Positions 24,803 through 31,451 of a stretch of DNA of 64,000 nucleotides are shown here, in pieces. The translations under genes and the position numbers were made by a program. Position 1 is the stretch's first letter, and each line of letters opens with the position of its first letter. This stretch comes from Micrococcaceae bacterium Sec5.1 (GTDB lineage: Bacteria; Actinomycetota; Actinomycetes; Actinomycetales; Micrococcaceae). A model generated the notes under the pieces. The model was not told where the DNA came from. It searched no databases and was given only the letters and a program-made list of their open reading frames with translations. The stretch is taken from NCBI GenBank assembly GCA_039636795.1, contig CP143430.1, positions 4,464,001-4,528,000 on the forward strand. Direction: 5' to 3'.

Positions 24803-25357
24803 ATGATGACCCTTCCCGCCAACGTCACCACCGGCATCTGGAGCCTCGACGCTTCCCACAGCGAAATCGGCTTCACCGTCCGCCACGCAGGCATCAGCAA
24901 GGTCCGCGGCGCCTTCAAGGACGCCGACGCCACCCTCGAAGTGGGCGAGACGCTGACCGACTCGAAGGTCACCGCAACCATCCGCACCGCCAGCTTTGAC
25001 TCCGGCGACGTCAACCGCGACGGCCACGTCAAGGGCGAAGACTTCTTCGATGTGGAGAAGTACCCGGAGATCACCTTCGTCTCCCGCCACGTCAAGGCAA
25101 ACGGCGACGGCTTCGATCTTGTGGGCGATCTCACCATCAAGGGCGTGACCAAGGAAGTTTCCATCGAAACCGAATTCAACGGTGTCGCAGTGGATCCCTT
25201 CGGCAACACCCGTGCAGGCGTCTCCGGCGAAACCACCATCAGCCGTAAGGACTTCGGTCTGACGTGGAACGCGGTTCTTGAGGCCGGCGGTGTCCTGGTG
25301 AGCGACAAGGTTGTCATTAACCTGGAACTCGCGTTCATCGCACCTGCGGCTGCCTAA
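24803..25357 (+). CDS. YceI-family protein
   Basis: 184 residues from ATG 24803, preceded by AGGAG at seven-base spacing (ATG 24806 is equally possible). The sequence matches the YceI lipocalin-like barrel: IWSLDASHSEIGFTVRHAG, VRGAFKDADATLEVGE, HVKGEDFFDVEKYPEITF, KGVTKEVSIETEF. The barrel binds polyisoprenoids in the E. coli and Thermus homologues. No signal peptide, so this form is cytoplasmic. Followed by a strong terminator. Confidence 0.92.
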   Translation: MMTLPANVTTGIWSLDASHSEIGFTVRHAGISKVRGAFKDADATLEVGETLTDSKVTATIRTASFDSGDVNRDGHVKGEDFFDVEKYPEITFVSRHVKANGDGFDLVGDLTIKGVTKEVSIETEFNGVAVDPFGNTRAGVSGETTISRKDFGLTWNAVLEAGGVLVSDKVVINLELAFIAPAAA

Positions 25358-25397
25358 ATCCACAGCTTGCACTGCAGTTTGCACCGCAGTCCCGAGT

Positions 25398-25438
25398 AAA
25401 CGGCGCCCCGACACAGTTCCGCTGTGGGGGCGCCGTTT
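25398..25438 (+). terminator. Terminator after the YceI gene
   Basis: Stem of 12 perfect pairs (25398-25409 with 25427-25438) ending in TTT, with a further inner CACAG/CTGTG pairing. Placed 40 bases past the YceI stop. Confidence 0.8.
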
Positions 25439-25535
25439 CGCGTACTCAGAAGTCACCCAGCGATTATTCGGCAAACAGCCTGTAGTTAGCTGCGAAGTAG
25501 CCCGGAATTTCCTATGCATCCTTCAACCCGCGGTC

Positions 25536-25541
25536 TAAAGT
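25536..25541 (+). promoter_or_regulatory. Leaderless -10 box for the following membrane protein gene
   Basis: TAAAGT, six bases, then ATG at 25548; no ribosome binding site. Confidence 0.45.
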
Positions 25542-25547
25542 GATGCC

Positions 25548-26258
25548 ATGAGTAACCCAGATGAAGCACCAGAGCCTCAGCAGCCCGGCGCCCAGCCTCC
25601 GCAGCCCGGCAACGTTCCTCCTGCGGGTTACCAACCGCCGCAGGGCTACCAACCACCCCAGGGCTACCAGCCGCCGTCGCAACCTGGCCAGTATTCGCAA
25701 CAGGGGCAGCCGGTGCAACCAGGCCAGCCGGGCCAGCCGGCGCAGCCAGGGCAGCCAGGTGGTTTCCACTTCGAAATGCCCACCGACGGACCCCGCAACT
25801 TCAATGACGTCCTTCCGCAGGGCGGTTTCTCGGGCCTGTTCAAGACCATGGGCCTGCCCACCGAGCTCAAAGTGTCCTACTTCATTTGGGTCATTTCGGG
25901 ACTCCTGGGGCTCCTCTTTGGCCTCATTGGGCTTTTCGCCATCATCGCCGCGTTCGCTTTCATGCCAGGAGTCGCCGCACTCCTTCTGGTTCTCCTGATC
26001 ATCAGCCTTGCTGTTGCAGCCGCGCAGATTGTCCTCGCCATGAAGATGAAGGAAGGCAAGGAATGGGCTCGCCTTGCCTTGACCGTCCTTGCCGCGGTGT
26101 CGCTGTTGCTCGCTATTTTTGGCTCCATCAACGCCGGCGGGCCCGGTGCAGGCCTGGGTGGCAACTGGTTTGGCTTCCTGGTCAGCGCAGTGGCCGTTGT
26201 CCTGATGTGGTTGCCGAACTCACAGCTGTGGTTCAAGGCAGTAAAGGGTGCCGTCTAG
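25548..26258 (+). CDS. Membrane protein with Pro/Gln/Gly-rich N-terminus, paralogue A
   Basis: 236 residues. Residues 1-70 are low complexity, with GYQPPQ repeated three times and GQPxQP repeats; residues 105-230 hold four hydrophobic helices. Between helices 2 and 3 is MKMKEGKEWARLALTVLAAVS, a block repeated in the next gene as RKGKNWARILGTVFAAIS, so the two are paralogues with different disordered heads. Such proteins are common in actinobacteria, and no function is known to me. Confidence 0.75.
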   Translation: MSNPDEAPEPQQPGAQPPQPGNVPPAGYQPPQGYQPPQGYQPPSQPGQYSQQGQPVQPGQPGQPAQPGQPGGFHFEMPTDGPRNFNDVLPQGGFSGLFKTMGLPTELKVSYFIWVISGLLGLLFGLIGLFAIIAAFAFMPGVAALLLVLLIISLAVAAAQIVLAMKMKEGKEWARLALTVLAAVSLLLAIFGSINAGGPGAGLGGNWFGFLVSAVAVVLMWLPNSQLWFKAVKGAV

Positions 26259-26312
26259 CCCGGCTGAAGTACCGCCGTCGGGCTCTCATCCAAGACGCCC
26301 TGACAGGCCCGC

Positions 26313-26347
26313 AAGGCCGTGGTGGTCCATTGGACCACCACGGCCTT
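26313..26347. terminator. Perfect 35-bp palindrome, probable bidirectional terminator
   Basis: Seventeen-base arms (26313-26329 and 26331-26347) around a single base, starting AAGGCCGTGGTGG and ending CCTT. It lies 55 bases after the preceding gene. The hairpin lacks a long U tract. Confidence 0.65.
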
Positions 26348-26521
26348 CATCATGAAGGCGTACGCCATCGTGATGATTTCATCGGAAGCAGGAAATTCCT
26401 GCGTGTGATCATCCGCAGCACCGCACCCCGGAGGTACGGTGGAAGCAGAACCAGGCTGGGGGCAGGGTCTTTTTGCTGATCCCGGCAGCCGTGCCAGCAG
26501 TCGAACAAGCAAAGGAATGCC

Positions 26522-27412
26522 ATGAGCAACCCTCCATACCCACCGTCCAACCCGGGGGACGCCAACAAGGGCGACACCAACACCGGTGATGCCAACAAGG
26601 GCGACGCCAACAAGCCTGAGCAGCCGGGCCAGCCATCCACGCCACAGTTTGGCCAGCAGTCACCTCAGTATGGTCAGCAGACTCCCCAATATGGTCAGCA
26701 GACGGGCGCTCCACAGTACGGTCAGCAGACGCCGCAGTTCGGCCAGCAGAGTCCCCAATATGGTCAGCCCCCGGCTCCCCAGTACGGCCAGCAAACCCCG
26801 CAGTACGGTCAGCAGGCTCCGCAGTTTGGCCAACAGTCGCCTCAGTACGGTCAGCAGGCGTCTCCCTACGGTCAGCAGGCTCCGCAATATGGCCAGGACA
26901 CCAACTGGCCCAGCCAGCAGCCAGGACCCACCACGGTTCCGCAGTTGGTCAACATCTCCTTCTGGATGATCATCGCAGCGGGCATCCTGTCCGCCATCAG
27001 CTCGCTGATCCTGGCCACCACCGGCTCAGATGCCTTCATCAACTCGATGATCAAGCAGGCCGCACAGCAGGGCACTGAATTCCCGGAAGGCTCCCTGGAA
27101 GGCATGCGTGGCGGAATTGTCGTTGCAGCAATCATTGGGGCAATCGTGTCCCTGGGACTGTATGCGCTGGTTGCGTTCCCGGTCCGCAAGGGCAAGAACT
27201 GGGCCAGGATCCTGGGCACTGTCTTCGCGGCGATCTCGGTCCTAGGCCTTGCCGGTCTGTTCCAGTTCGGCGCCACGTACGGCATCCTGCAGCTCTTGGT
27301 GATCCTCCTGGGAGTTGCCGCAATAGTCCTGCTGTACCTGCCGGCGTCGGCTCCGTACTTCCGTAAGCCGCAGCCGTTCGGCAACCCTTACCAGAACCCT
27401 TACGGCCGCTGA
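26522..27412 (+). CDS. Membrane protein with long Gln/Tyr-rich repeat head, paralogue B
   Basis: 296 residues; AAAGGA lies six bases before the ATG. Residues 1-33 repeat GDANKGD-type units, and about residues 41-127 are tandem QYGQQ(T/S/A)P units. Residues 140-285 contain four hydrophobic helices with the RKGKNWARILGTVFAAIS block between two of them. The head is predicted disordered and prion-like in composition. Paralogue of the gene at 25548. Confidence 0.75.
   Translation: MSNPPYPPSNPGDANKGDTNTGDANKGDANKPEQPGQPSTPQFGQQSPQYGQQTPQYGQQTGAPQYGQQTPQFGQQSPQYGQPPAPQYGQQTPQYGQQAPQFGQQSPQYGQQASPYGQQAPQYGQDTNWPSQQPGPTTVPQLVNISFWMIIAAGILSAISSLILATTGSDAFINSMIKQAAQQGTEFPEGSLEGMRGGIVVAAIIGAIVSLGLYALVAFPVRKGKNWARILGTVFAAISVLGLAGLFQFGATYGILQLLVILLGVAAIVLLYLPASAPYFRKPQPFGNPYQNPYGR
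26645..26900 (+). repeat. Intragenic tandem repeats coding QYGQQ units
   Basis: About sixteen degenerate 15-18-base units of the form CAGTA(T/C)GGTCAGCAG followed by one or two variable codons. Slippage here would change the length of the disordered head. Confidence 0.8.
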
Positions 27413-27452
27413 GCTTTCTGTAGTAACGTCAACGGCCGCGGATCCGGTAAGG

Positions 27453-28160
27453 CTAGACGGCCTGACCCGGTGTCTGCGCCCGTTGTGCGTGGTAGGCCAG
27501 GATCTGCAGCTCGGTGGCCATGTCCACCTTGCGGAGGTTCACGTGGGGTGGAACCTGGAGGAGAACCGGAGCAAAGCTCAGGATGCTCCGGATTCCGGCA
27601 GCGATGACGCGATCGCAAACTTCCTGTGCAACGGTGGCGGGCAAAGCCAGCACCACCATGTTGGTGTGGGTGCGCTCCAGAACGCGTTCAAGCTCTGCCG
27701 AGTCGCTGACCCGCAACCAACCGACCTCATTGCCGATCACCATGGGGTCGGCGTCGAAGATCGCCACGACGTCGAAGCCCCGTGACTCGAAGCCGCCGTA
27801 CCGTGCCAACGCCTTGCCGAGGTTACCGGCACCGACAATTGCGACCTTCCAGTCGTGCGTCAGGCCAAGGGCTGCGGCAATGTGGCGGCTGAGGTACTGG
27901 ACTTCATAGCCCACGCCGCGGGTTCCGTAAGAGCCGACGTAGGAGAGGTCCTTGCGCAGCGTGGAGGAGCTGACGCCTGAAGCCTCGGCCAACGCGTCCG
28001 ATGACACACGTTCCACGCCTTCTGCCAGAAGCGAGTTGAGCGCGCGCAAATAGAGAGTCATCCGGGCCACAGCCGCGGGCGGGATCTGCTTGGCGGCATG
28101 TTCGTTGTCCCCGCTTGTTGCCCCGGGGGACGGTTCCAGCGCAGTCACGGTTTTCTCCAT
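27453..28160 (-). CDS. rex: Redox-sensing transcriptional repressor Rex
   Basis: 235 residues. An N-terminal winged helix (about 30-95; RVSSDALAEASGVSSSTLRKDLSYVGSYGTRGVGYEV) is followed by a Rossmann domain with VAIVGAGNLGKALARYGGF (about 105-123) that senses the NADH/NAD ratio, and a C-terminal helix swapped between subunits. Represses respiratory and fermentative genes when NADH is low. Convergent with the paralogue B gene; a glutaredoxin-like gene lies upstream on the same strand. The N-terminal 20 residues are an unconserved extension. Confidence 0.95.
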   Translation of the reverse strand: MEKTVTALEPSPGATSGDNEHAAKQIPPAAVARMTLYLRALNSLLAEGVERVSSDALAEASGVSSSTLRKDLSYVGSYGTRGVGYEVQYLSRHIAAALGLTHDWKVAIVGAGNLGKALARYGGFESRGFDVVAIFDADPMVIGNEVGWLRVSDSAELERVLERTHTNMVVLALPATVAQEVCDRVIAAGIRSILSFAPVLLQVPPHVNLRKVDMATELQILAYHAQRAQTPGQAV

Positions 28161-28244
28161 TGCGTCGCTTGTTGTTCCACTCTATGGCCCTTGGCCGGAC
28201 TCAACAAAAGGCCGGTACTTCCGGGTAACAGCGTCCTCTGGTCC

Positions 28245-28499
28245 TCAGCCTTCAAGGACTCTTTTCAAAGTACGGGTCAGGCGCTGCTCGTCGATCGTCC
28301 AAAAATCGCGCTGGACCCCATCCACCAGCACTACGGGTATTTCCTCCGCGTAGCGCTCCTGCAGTTCGGCGCTTCCGTCGATCGTCTGCTCGGTCCACTG
28401 GACGCCCAGTGCCGAGGTAACGCGCTCGACGGCGGCACGCGCCTCCGTGCACAGGTGGCAGTCAGCTTTGGTGAGGAGAACGACGTCGGGAATAGCCAT
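28245..28499 (-). CDS. Glutaredoxin-like protein (DUF836 type)
   Basis: 84 residues from ATG 28499; a longer frame to 28583 runs through repeat sequence and is rejected. The redox motif CHLC occurs in LLTKADCHLCTEA near residue 14, with the cis-Pro in EEIPVVLVDG near 54. It is the small thioredoxin-fold family often placed before rex in actinobacteria. TACCGT six bases before the ATG predicts leaderless transcription. Confidence 0.88.
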   Translation of the reverse strand: MAIPDVVLLTKADCHLCTEARAAVERVTSALGVQWTEQTIDGSAELQERYAEEIPVVLVDGVQRDFWTIDEQRLTRTLKRVLEG

Positions 28500-28505
28500 G
28501 ACACA

Positions 28506-28511
28506 ACGGTA
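28506..28511 (-). promoter_or_regulatory. Leaderless -10 box for the glutaredoxin-like gene
   Basis: TACCGT on the minus strand, six bases, then ATG at 28499. Confidence 0.45.
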
Positions 28512-28523
28512 ACCGCCCCAACC

Positions 28524-28670
28524 CTCTCTCACATCCCCCGCCCTTTCCCCCCACGCTCTCTCACATCCTGACCGCTTTCCCACCGATGCTCTCTCACATC
28601 CCGACCGCTTTCCCCCGACGTTCTCTCACATCCTGACCGGTTTCCACCGATGCTCTTGCACATCCCCACG
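28524..28670. repeat. Tandem array of 32-33-bp units (5 units), left array
   Basis: Units start at 28524, 28556, 28589, 28621 and 28653. Each has the conserved core GAYGYTCTCTCACATC and a more variable 16-base remainder resembling CCGACCGCTTTCCCCC. Read on the plus strand the core points rightward, opposite to the array at 30623-30763. No ORF covers the array and no cas gene is present. Confidence 0.85.
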
Positions 28671-28716
28671 GGGCAGCCCCACCGTGCGCCCTCAGCGCCG
28701 GGGCCTGGCGATTGAC

Positions 28717-28722
28717 TAGACT
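28717..28722 (+). promoter_or_regulatory. Leaderless -10 box for the HAD gene
   Basis: TAGACT, six bases, then ATG at 28729. Confidence 0.55.
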
Positions 28723-28728
28723 CAAGGC

Positions 28729-29544
28729 ATGCCCGACGAGAAGAACGCCGCTGTGGTCGCCGACGCCAAGGTTCCGCAGCACACCGGCGAAGCCGCTTTC
28801 TTCGACGTCGACAACACTTTGATGAAGGGCGCCAGCCTCTTCCATGTGGCCCGCAAGATGTACGAACGCAAGGCCTTCACGCTGTCCCAGGCGGCTGGCT
28901 TCGCGTGGAAGCAGTTCAAGTTTGTAATGCGCGGCGAGAACATGGACGACGTCCATGCCGTGCGCGACTCGGCCCTGACGTTGGCCGCCGGGATCACTGT
29001 GGAGGACATCAAAGCCCTGGGCGAAGAAGTTTATGACGAAATGATCGAGTCCCGGATCTGGCCTGGAACCAAAGCGCTCGCCGAGCAACACCTCCGTGTA
29101 GGCCGGAGGGTATGGCTGGTGACGGCGACCCCCATTGAGGTTGCCACCGTGATCTCCACAAGGTTGGGCCTGACGGGCGCGCTGGGAACCGTCGGCGAAG
29201 TCCATGACGGAATGTATACCGGCAAGCTTGTCGGTGACATTCTGCACGGCCCGGCCAAAGCCATCGCGGTCCAGCTCATAGCTGACCAAGAAGGCTTGGA
29301 CTTAGACCACTGCTGGGCTTACAGCGACTCCGCCAATGACATCCCCCTGCTCACTATGGTGGGCCACCCCGTGGTGATCAACCCCGATTCGAAGCTGCGC
29401 CGGCATGCCCGCGACAACAACTGGCCGGTCTACGATTTCCGATCCGGTCGCCGTGCAGCAACCCTGGGGCTGAAGGCGGCCACCGTGGGCGGTGCCATCT
29501 ACGGGCTGTGGCGTGGATTCTCAAAGTTCCGCGGGCCCCGCTAG
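28729..29544 (+). CDS. HAD-IB family hydrolase (phosphoserine-phosphatase-like)
   Basis: 271 residues. HAD motif I is FFDVDNTLMKG near residue 23 with the nucleophile Asp and second Asp; VWLVTATP near 126 is motif II; the Lys is in the GPAKAIAVQ region near 183; motif IV is YSDSANDIPLL near 201. This is the IB subfamily, which includes SerB-type phosphatases and lysophosphatidic-acid phosphatase domains. The helical cap (40-110) fits. A hydrophobic stretch near the C-terminus may contact membrane. Substrate unknown. It lies between two blocks of the 32-bp repeats. Confidence 0.88.
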   Translation: MPDEKNAAVVADAKVPQHTGEAAFFDVDNTLMKGASLFHVARKMYERKAFTLSQAAGFAWKQFKFVMRGENMDDVHAVRDSALTLAAGITVEDIKALGEEVYDEMIESRIWPGTKALAEQHLRVGRRVWLVTATPIEVATVISTRLGLTGALGTVGEVHDGMYTGKLVGDILHGPAKAIAVQLIADQEGLDLDHCWAYSDSANDIPLLTMVGHPVVINPDSKLRRHARDNNWPVYDFRSGRRAATLGLKAATVGGAIYGLWRGFSKFRGPR

Positions 29545-29546
29545 CC

Positions 29547-29598
29547 GTTCCTCTCTCACATCCCCACGCGTTTCCAGCGTTCCTCTCCCACATCCTCT
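29547..29598. repeat. Two further units of the 32-bp repeat
   Basis: Cores at 29551 (CTCTCTCACATCC) and 29583 (CTCTCCCACATCC) are 32 bases apart, in the same orientation as the array at 28524-28670. They begin right after the HAD stop codon. Confidence 0.8.
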
Positions 29599-29613
29599 GG
29601 TACTGCTGGCCTA

Positions 29614-29625
29614 CCTGTGGATAAC
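29614..29625. promoter_or_regulatory. CCTGTGGATAAC element (perfect DnaA-box sequence)
   Basis: Identical 12-mer to 6516-6527, placed 50 bases before the ATG of the second DUF559 gene. The reverse complement holds TTATCCACA. Confidence 0.6.
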
Positions 29626-29663
29626 TTCTGCACGCTTAGCGGCTTCCAAGGAACAATGCGGGT

Positions 29664-30629
29664 ATGCAGAATTCGTTACTCAACCAATCCAGCCCGCTCT
29701 TGGGACCGTTCAGCCTGAACGACGCCAAGGCAGCGGGCATCGATCTTTCAGACATTTGGCGCAGCAGTAGCATCGTTCCTGTGAGCCGGGGCTTGTATCG
29801 GCCGACGGATTGGGATTTCGACCTCTCGTCAGCTGCCCGTTCCCTCTCGTCAGCCAGCCCTGGCGCTTGGATCTCCCATACAACGGCAGCCAGGCTCCAT
29901 GGTTTTGTCTTGCCGGCGTGGCTATCGGATTCAAATGAATTGCATTTGAGCAAACCGCGACGTCTGCCGTCGGTCCGGCGCAAAGGCATCATAGGGCACA
30001 CTGAAACGCTCTTCGAGGGAGAAATTGAGCAAGTCCAAGGGATTTGGATGAGCACTCGAGCTAGAACATGGCTGGACTTGGCGCGTCGTCTCCCCCTTCA
30101 TGACCTCGTATGCGTGGCAGATCAGTTGATTCGCATTCCACGGCTGAATCTTGAGGGGCGCGATACACCGTTCGCCACTGCCGAAGGGCTTCGGAGCATG
30201 GTCGAACGGCACAAGAACCGTCAGGGCGTAGTCCGGGCACGGGAAGCCCTGGACCTCATGCGCGTCGGGGCCGACTCAGCTCCAGAGACTTTGCTTCGTT
30301 TAGCCATGCTCGATGCCAACTTGCCCGAGCCTCAGCTCCAGGTGATGCTCCGCGCGGACGACCCGTTCTCGCCGTCAGCAGACTTGGGTTTCAAGAGCCG
30401 TCGCCTCGCGATCCAGTACGACGGCGGCCATCACCTTGAGGAGGAACAGATCCATAGCGATCGGCGCAGGGATAAGGCATTTAGAGCAGCGGGGTGGACT
30501 GTCCTCGTTTTCGGAAAAGAGGACCTGGCGGACAACTTTGGCAACGCCGTTCTGCAGATCAAGCGGGCGCTACGGACTGCATGGATGGATCCATCCGTTG
30601 CATCCGGGTTTGCCAAGAACGCGACGTGA
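29664..30629 (+). CDS. AbiEi-like / DUF559 protein (Vsr-fold nuclease domain), paralogue 2
   Basis: 321 residues. N-terminal AbiEi-like part: FSLNDAKAAGI, VSRGLYRP, SHTTAARLHGF, then TRARTWLDLARRLPLHDLVCVADQLIRIPR, closely matching the gene at 6564. C-terminal DUF559 part: VGADSAPETLLRLAM, ADLGFKSRRLAIQYDGGHH, RDKAFRAAGWTVLVF. Where paralogue 1 has VEYEG, this one has IQYDG, so one acidic residue of the putative nuclease centre is Gln; it may be altered or inactive. The TGA stop is inside the first unit of the downstream repeat array. Function unproven. Confidence 0.75.
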   Translation: MQNSLLNQSSPLLGPFSLNDAKAAGIDLSDIWRSSSIVPVSRGLYRPTDWDFDLSSAARSLSSASPGAWISHTTAARLHGFVLPAWLSDSNELHLSKPRRLPSVRRKGIIGHTETLFEGEIEQVQGIWMSTRARTWLDLARRLPLHDLVCVADQLIRIPRLNLEGRDTPFATAEGLRSMVERHKNRQGVVRAREALDLMRVGADSAPETLLRLAMLDANLPEPQLQVMLRADDPFSPSADLGFKSRRLAIQYDGGHHLEEEQIHSDRRRDKAFRAAGWTVLVFGKEDLADNFGNAVLQIKRALRTAWMDPSVASGFAKNAT

Positions 30630-30763
30630 GAGAACGTCCGGGCACAAGCGCCACGACGTGAGAGAACATCGGGCCAAAAGTGTCCCGACGTGAGAGAACA
30701 TCCCGCCAGAAGCGCCACGACGTGAGAGAACATCCCGCCAGAAGCGCCACGACGTGAGAGAGC
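30623..30763. repeat. Tandem array of exactly 32-bp units (5 units), right array, inverted
   Basis: Units start at 30623, 30655, 30687, 30719 and 30751 with core GACGTGAGAGAACATC; units 3 and 4 are identical over 32 bases. The core is the reverse complement of the one in the arrays at 28524 and 29547. The first unit contains the stop codon of the DUF559 gene. Confidence 0.9.
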
Positions 30764-30798
30764 AAAAATGCCCGCCGCCTTGGAAGGCAACGGGCATT
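30764..30798 (-). terminator. Rho-independent terminator of the bS22 gene
   Basis: On the minus strand AATGCCCG (30798-30791) pairs with CGGGCATT (30774-30767), with an inner GCCTT/AAGGC stem, followed by TTTTT at 30768-30764. Confidence 0.8.
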
Positions 30799-30817
30799 CA
30801 CGCTTGGTGAAGTATCT

Positions 30818-30916
30818 CTACTTCTTATTGCGGCGCTGGTGGCGAGTCTTGCGAAGCAGCTTGCGGTGCTTCTTCTTGGCCATACGCTTGCGGCGCTTCT
30901 TAATAACTGAACCCAC
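30818..30916 (-). CDS. bS22 / AURKAIP1-COX24-type small ribosomal protein
   Basis: 32 residues, GTG start with AAGGA seven bases upstream. Begins MGSVIKKRRKRMAKKKHRKL and is almost entirely Lys, Arg and His. This matches the actinobacterial AURKAIP1/COX24-domain peptide found as protein bS22 in mycobacterial 30S ribosomes. It binds rRNA; its small size means it is often missed. It has its own terminator and lies upstream of no other gene on its strand. Confidence 0.9.
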   Translation of the reverse strand: MGSVIKKRRKRMAKKKHRKLLRKTRHQRRNKK

Positions 30917-31087
30917 GAAAGTTCCTTACAAACTAGATGAAGGTCCTGTCTGTTGGAACGGATCCGCGGACTAGCAGCAGACAGTACAACTGACAGATTC
31001 TTACATTGACGTAAAACGTTCCTTAACAGAGTACCGCTTCAAAGGGGCACCCCGTGACCACGGTCCGCGGGACGGACCACGGCGCCC

Positions 31088-31300
31088 TCAGGCGGTCTCC
31101 GATTGTCCGTCGACCACAGCACCCTTGAGGTACTGGGCCACGGCTTCTTCAGGCACCCGGAAGGAACGGCCAAACCTGACGGCAGGCATTTCCCCTGAGT
31201 GGACCAGGCGATACACAGTCATTTTGGAAACACGCAGGACGTCGGCTACTTCAGCCACAGTCATGAAACGCGCATTCGAGAAGTTAGTCTCCGCGGACAT
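31088..31300 (-). CDS. bldC: BldC-like MerR-type helix-turn-helix regulator
   Basis: 70 residues from ATG 31300, preceded by AAAGGA. Residues 12-60 form a MerR/excisionase-type winged helix: FMTVAEVADVLRVSKMTVYR, LVHSGEMPAVRFGRSFRVPEEAVAQYL. The RVSKMTVYRLVHSGE and FGRSFRVPE segments are those of actinobacterial BldC, a small DNA-binding protein that oligomerises along direct repeats. In Streptomyces it controls development; in Micrococcaceae the role is unknown. The neighbouring bS22 gene is a frequent partner. Confidence 0.85.
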   Translation of the reverse strand: MSAETNFSNARFMTVAEVADVLRVSKMTVYRLVHSGEMPAVRFGRSFRVPEEAVAQYLKGAVVDGQSETA

Positions 31301-31451
31301 TTCCCATATTCCTTTGCTCTCAGCTGGACAGGACACCCCCAGTAGAACGGTGTGCCGATGCTGAGCCATCAAACAACCATGTGCTAGATACTCTAGAGGC
31401 TGAAGTGACCAATGTGAAAGCATTTCCGGTAAGTGGGACTCTACTCCCTGG

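Noticed and set aside
28500..28583. Longer start for the glutaredoxin-like gene
   Set aside because: The added 28 residues are translated repeat sequence and the leaderless promoter lies inside it.
28524..30763. CRISPR array
   Set aside because: The 32-bp period and the conserved/variable alternation look CRISPR-like, but the spacers are themselves similar, units 3 and 4 on the right are identical, orientation inverts across a gene, and there are no cas genes.
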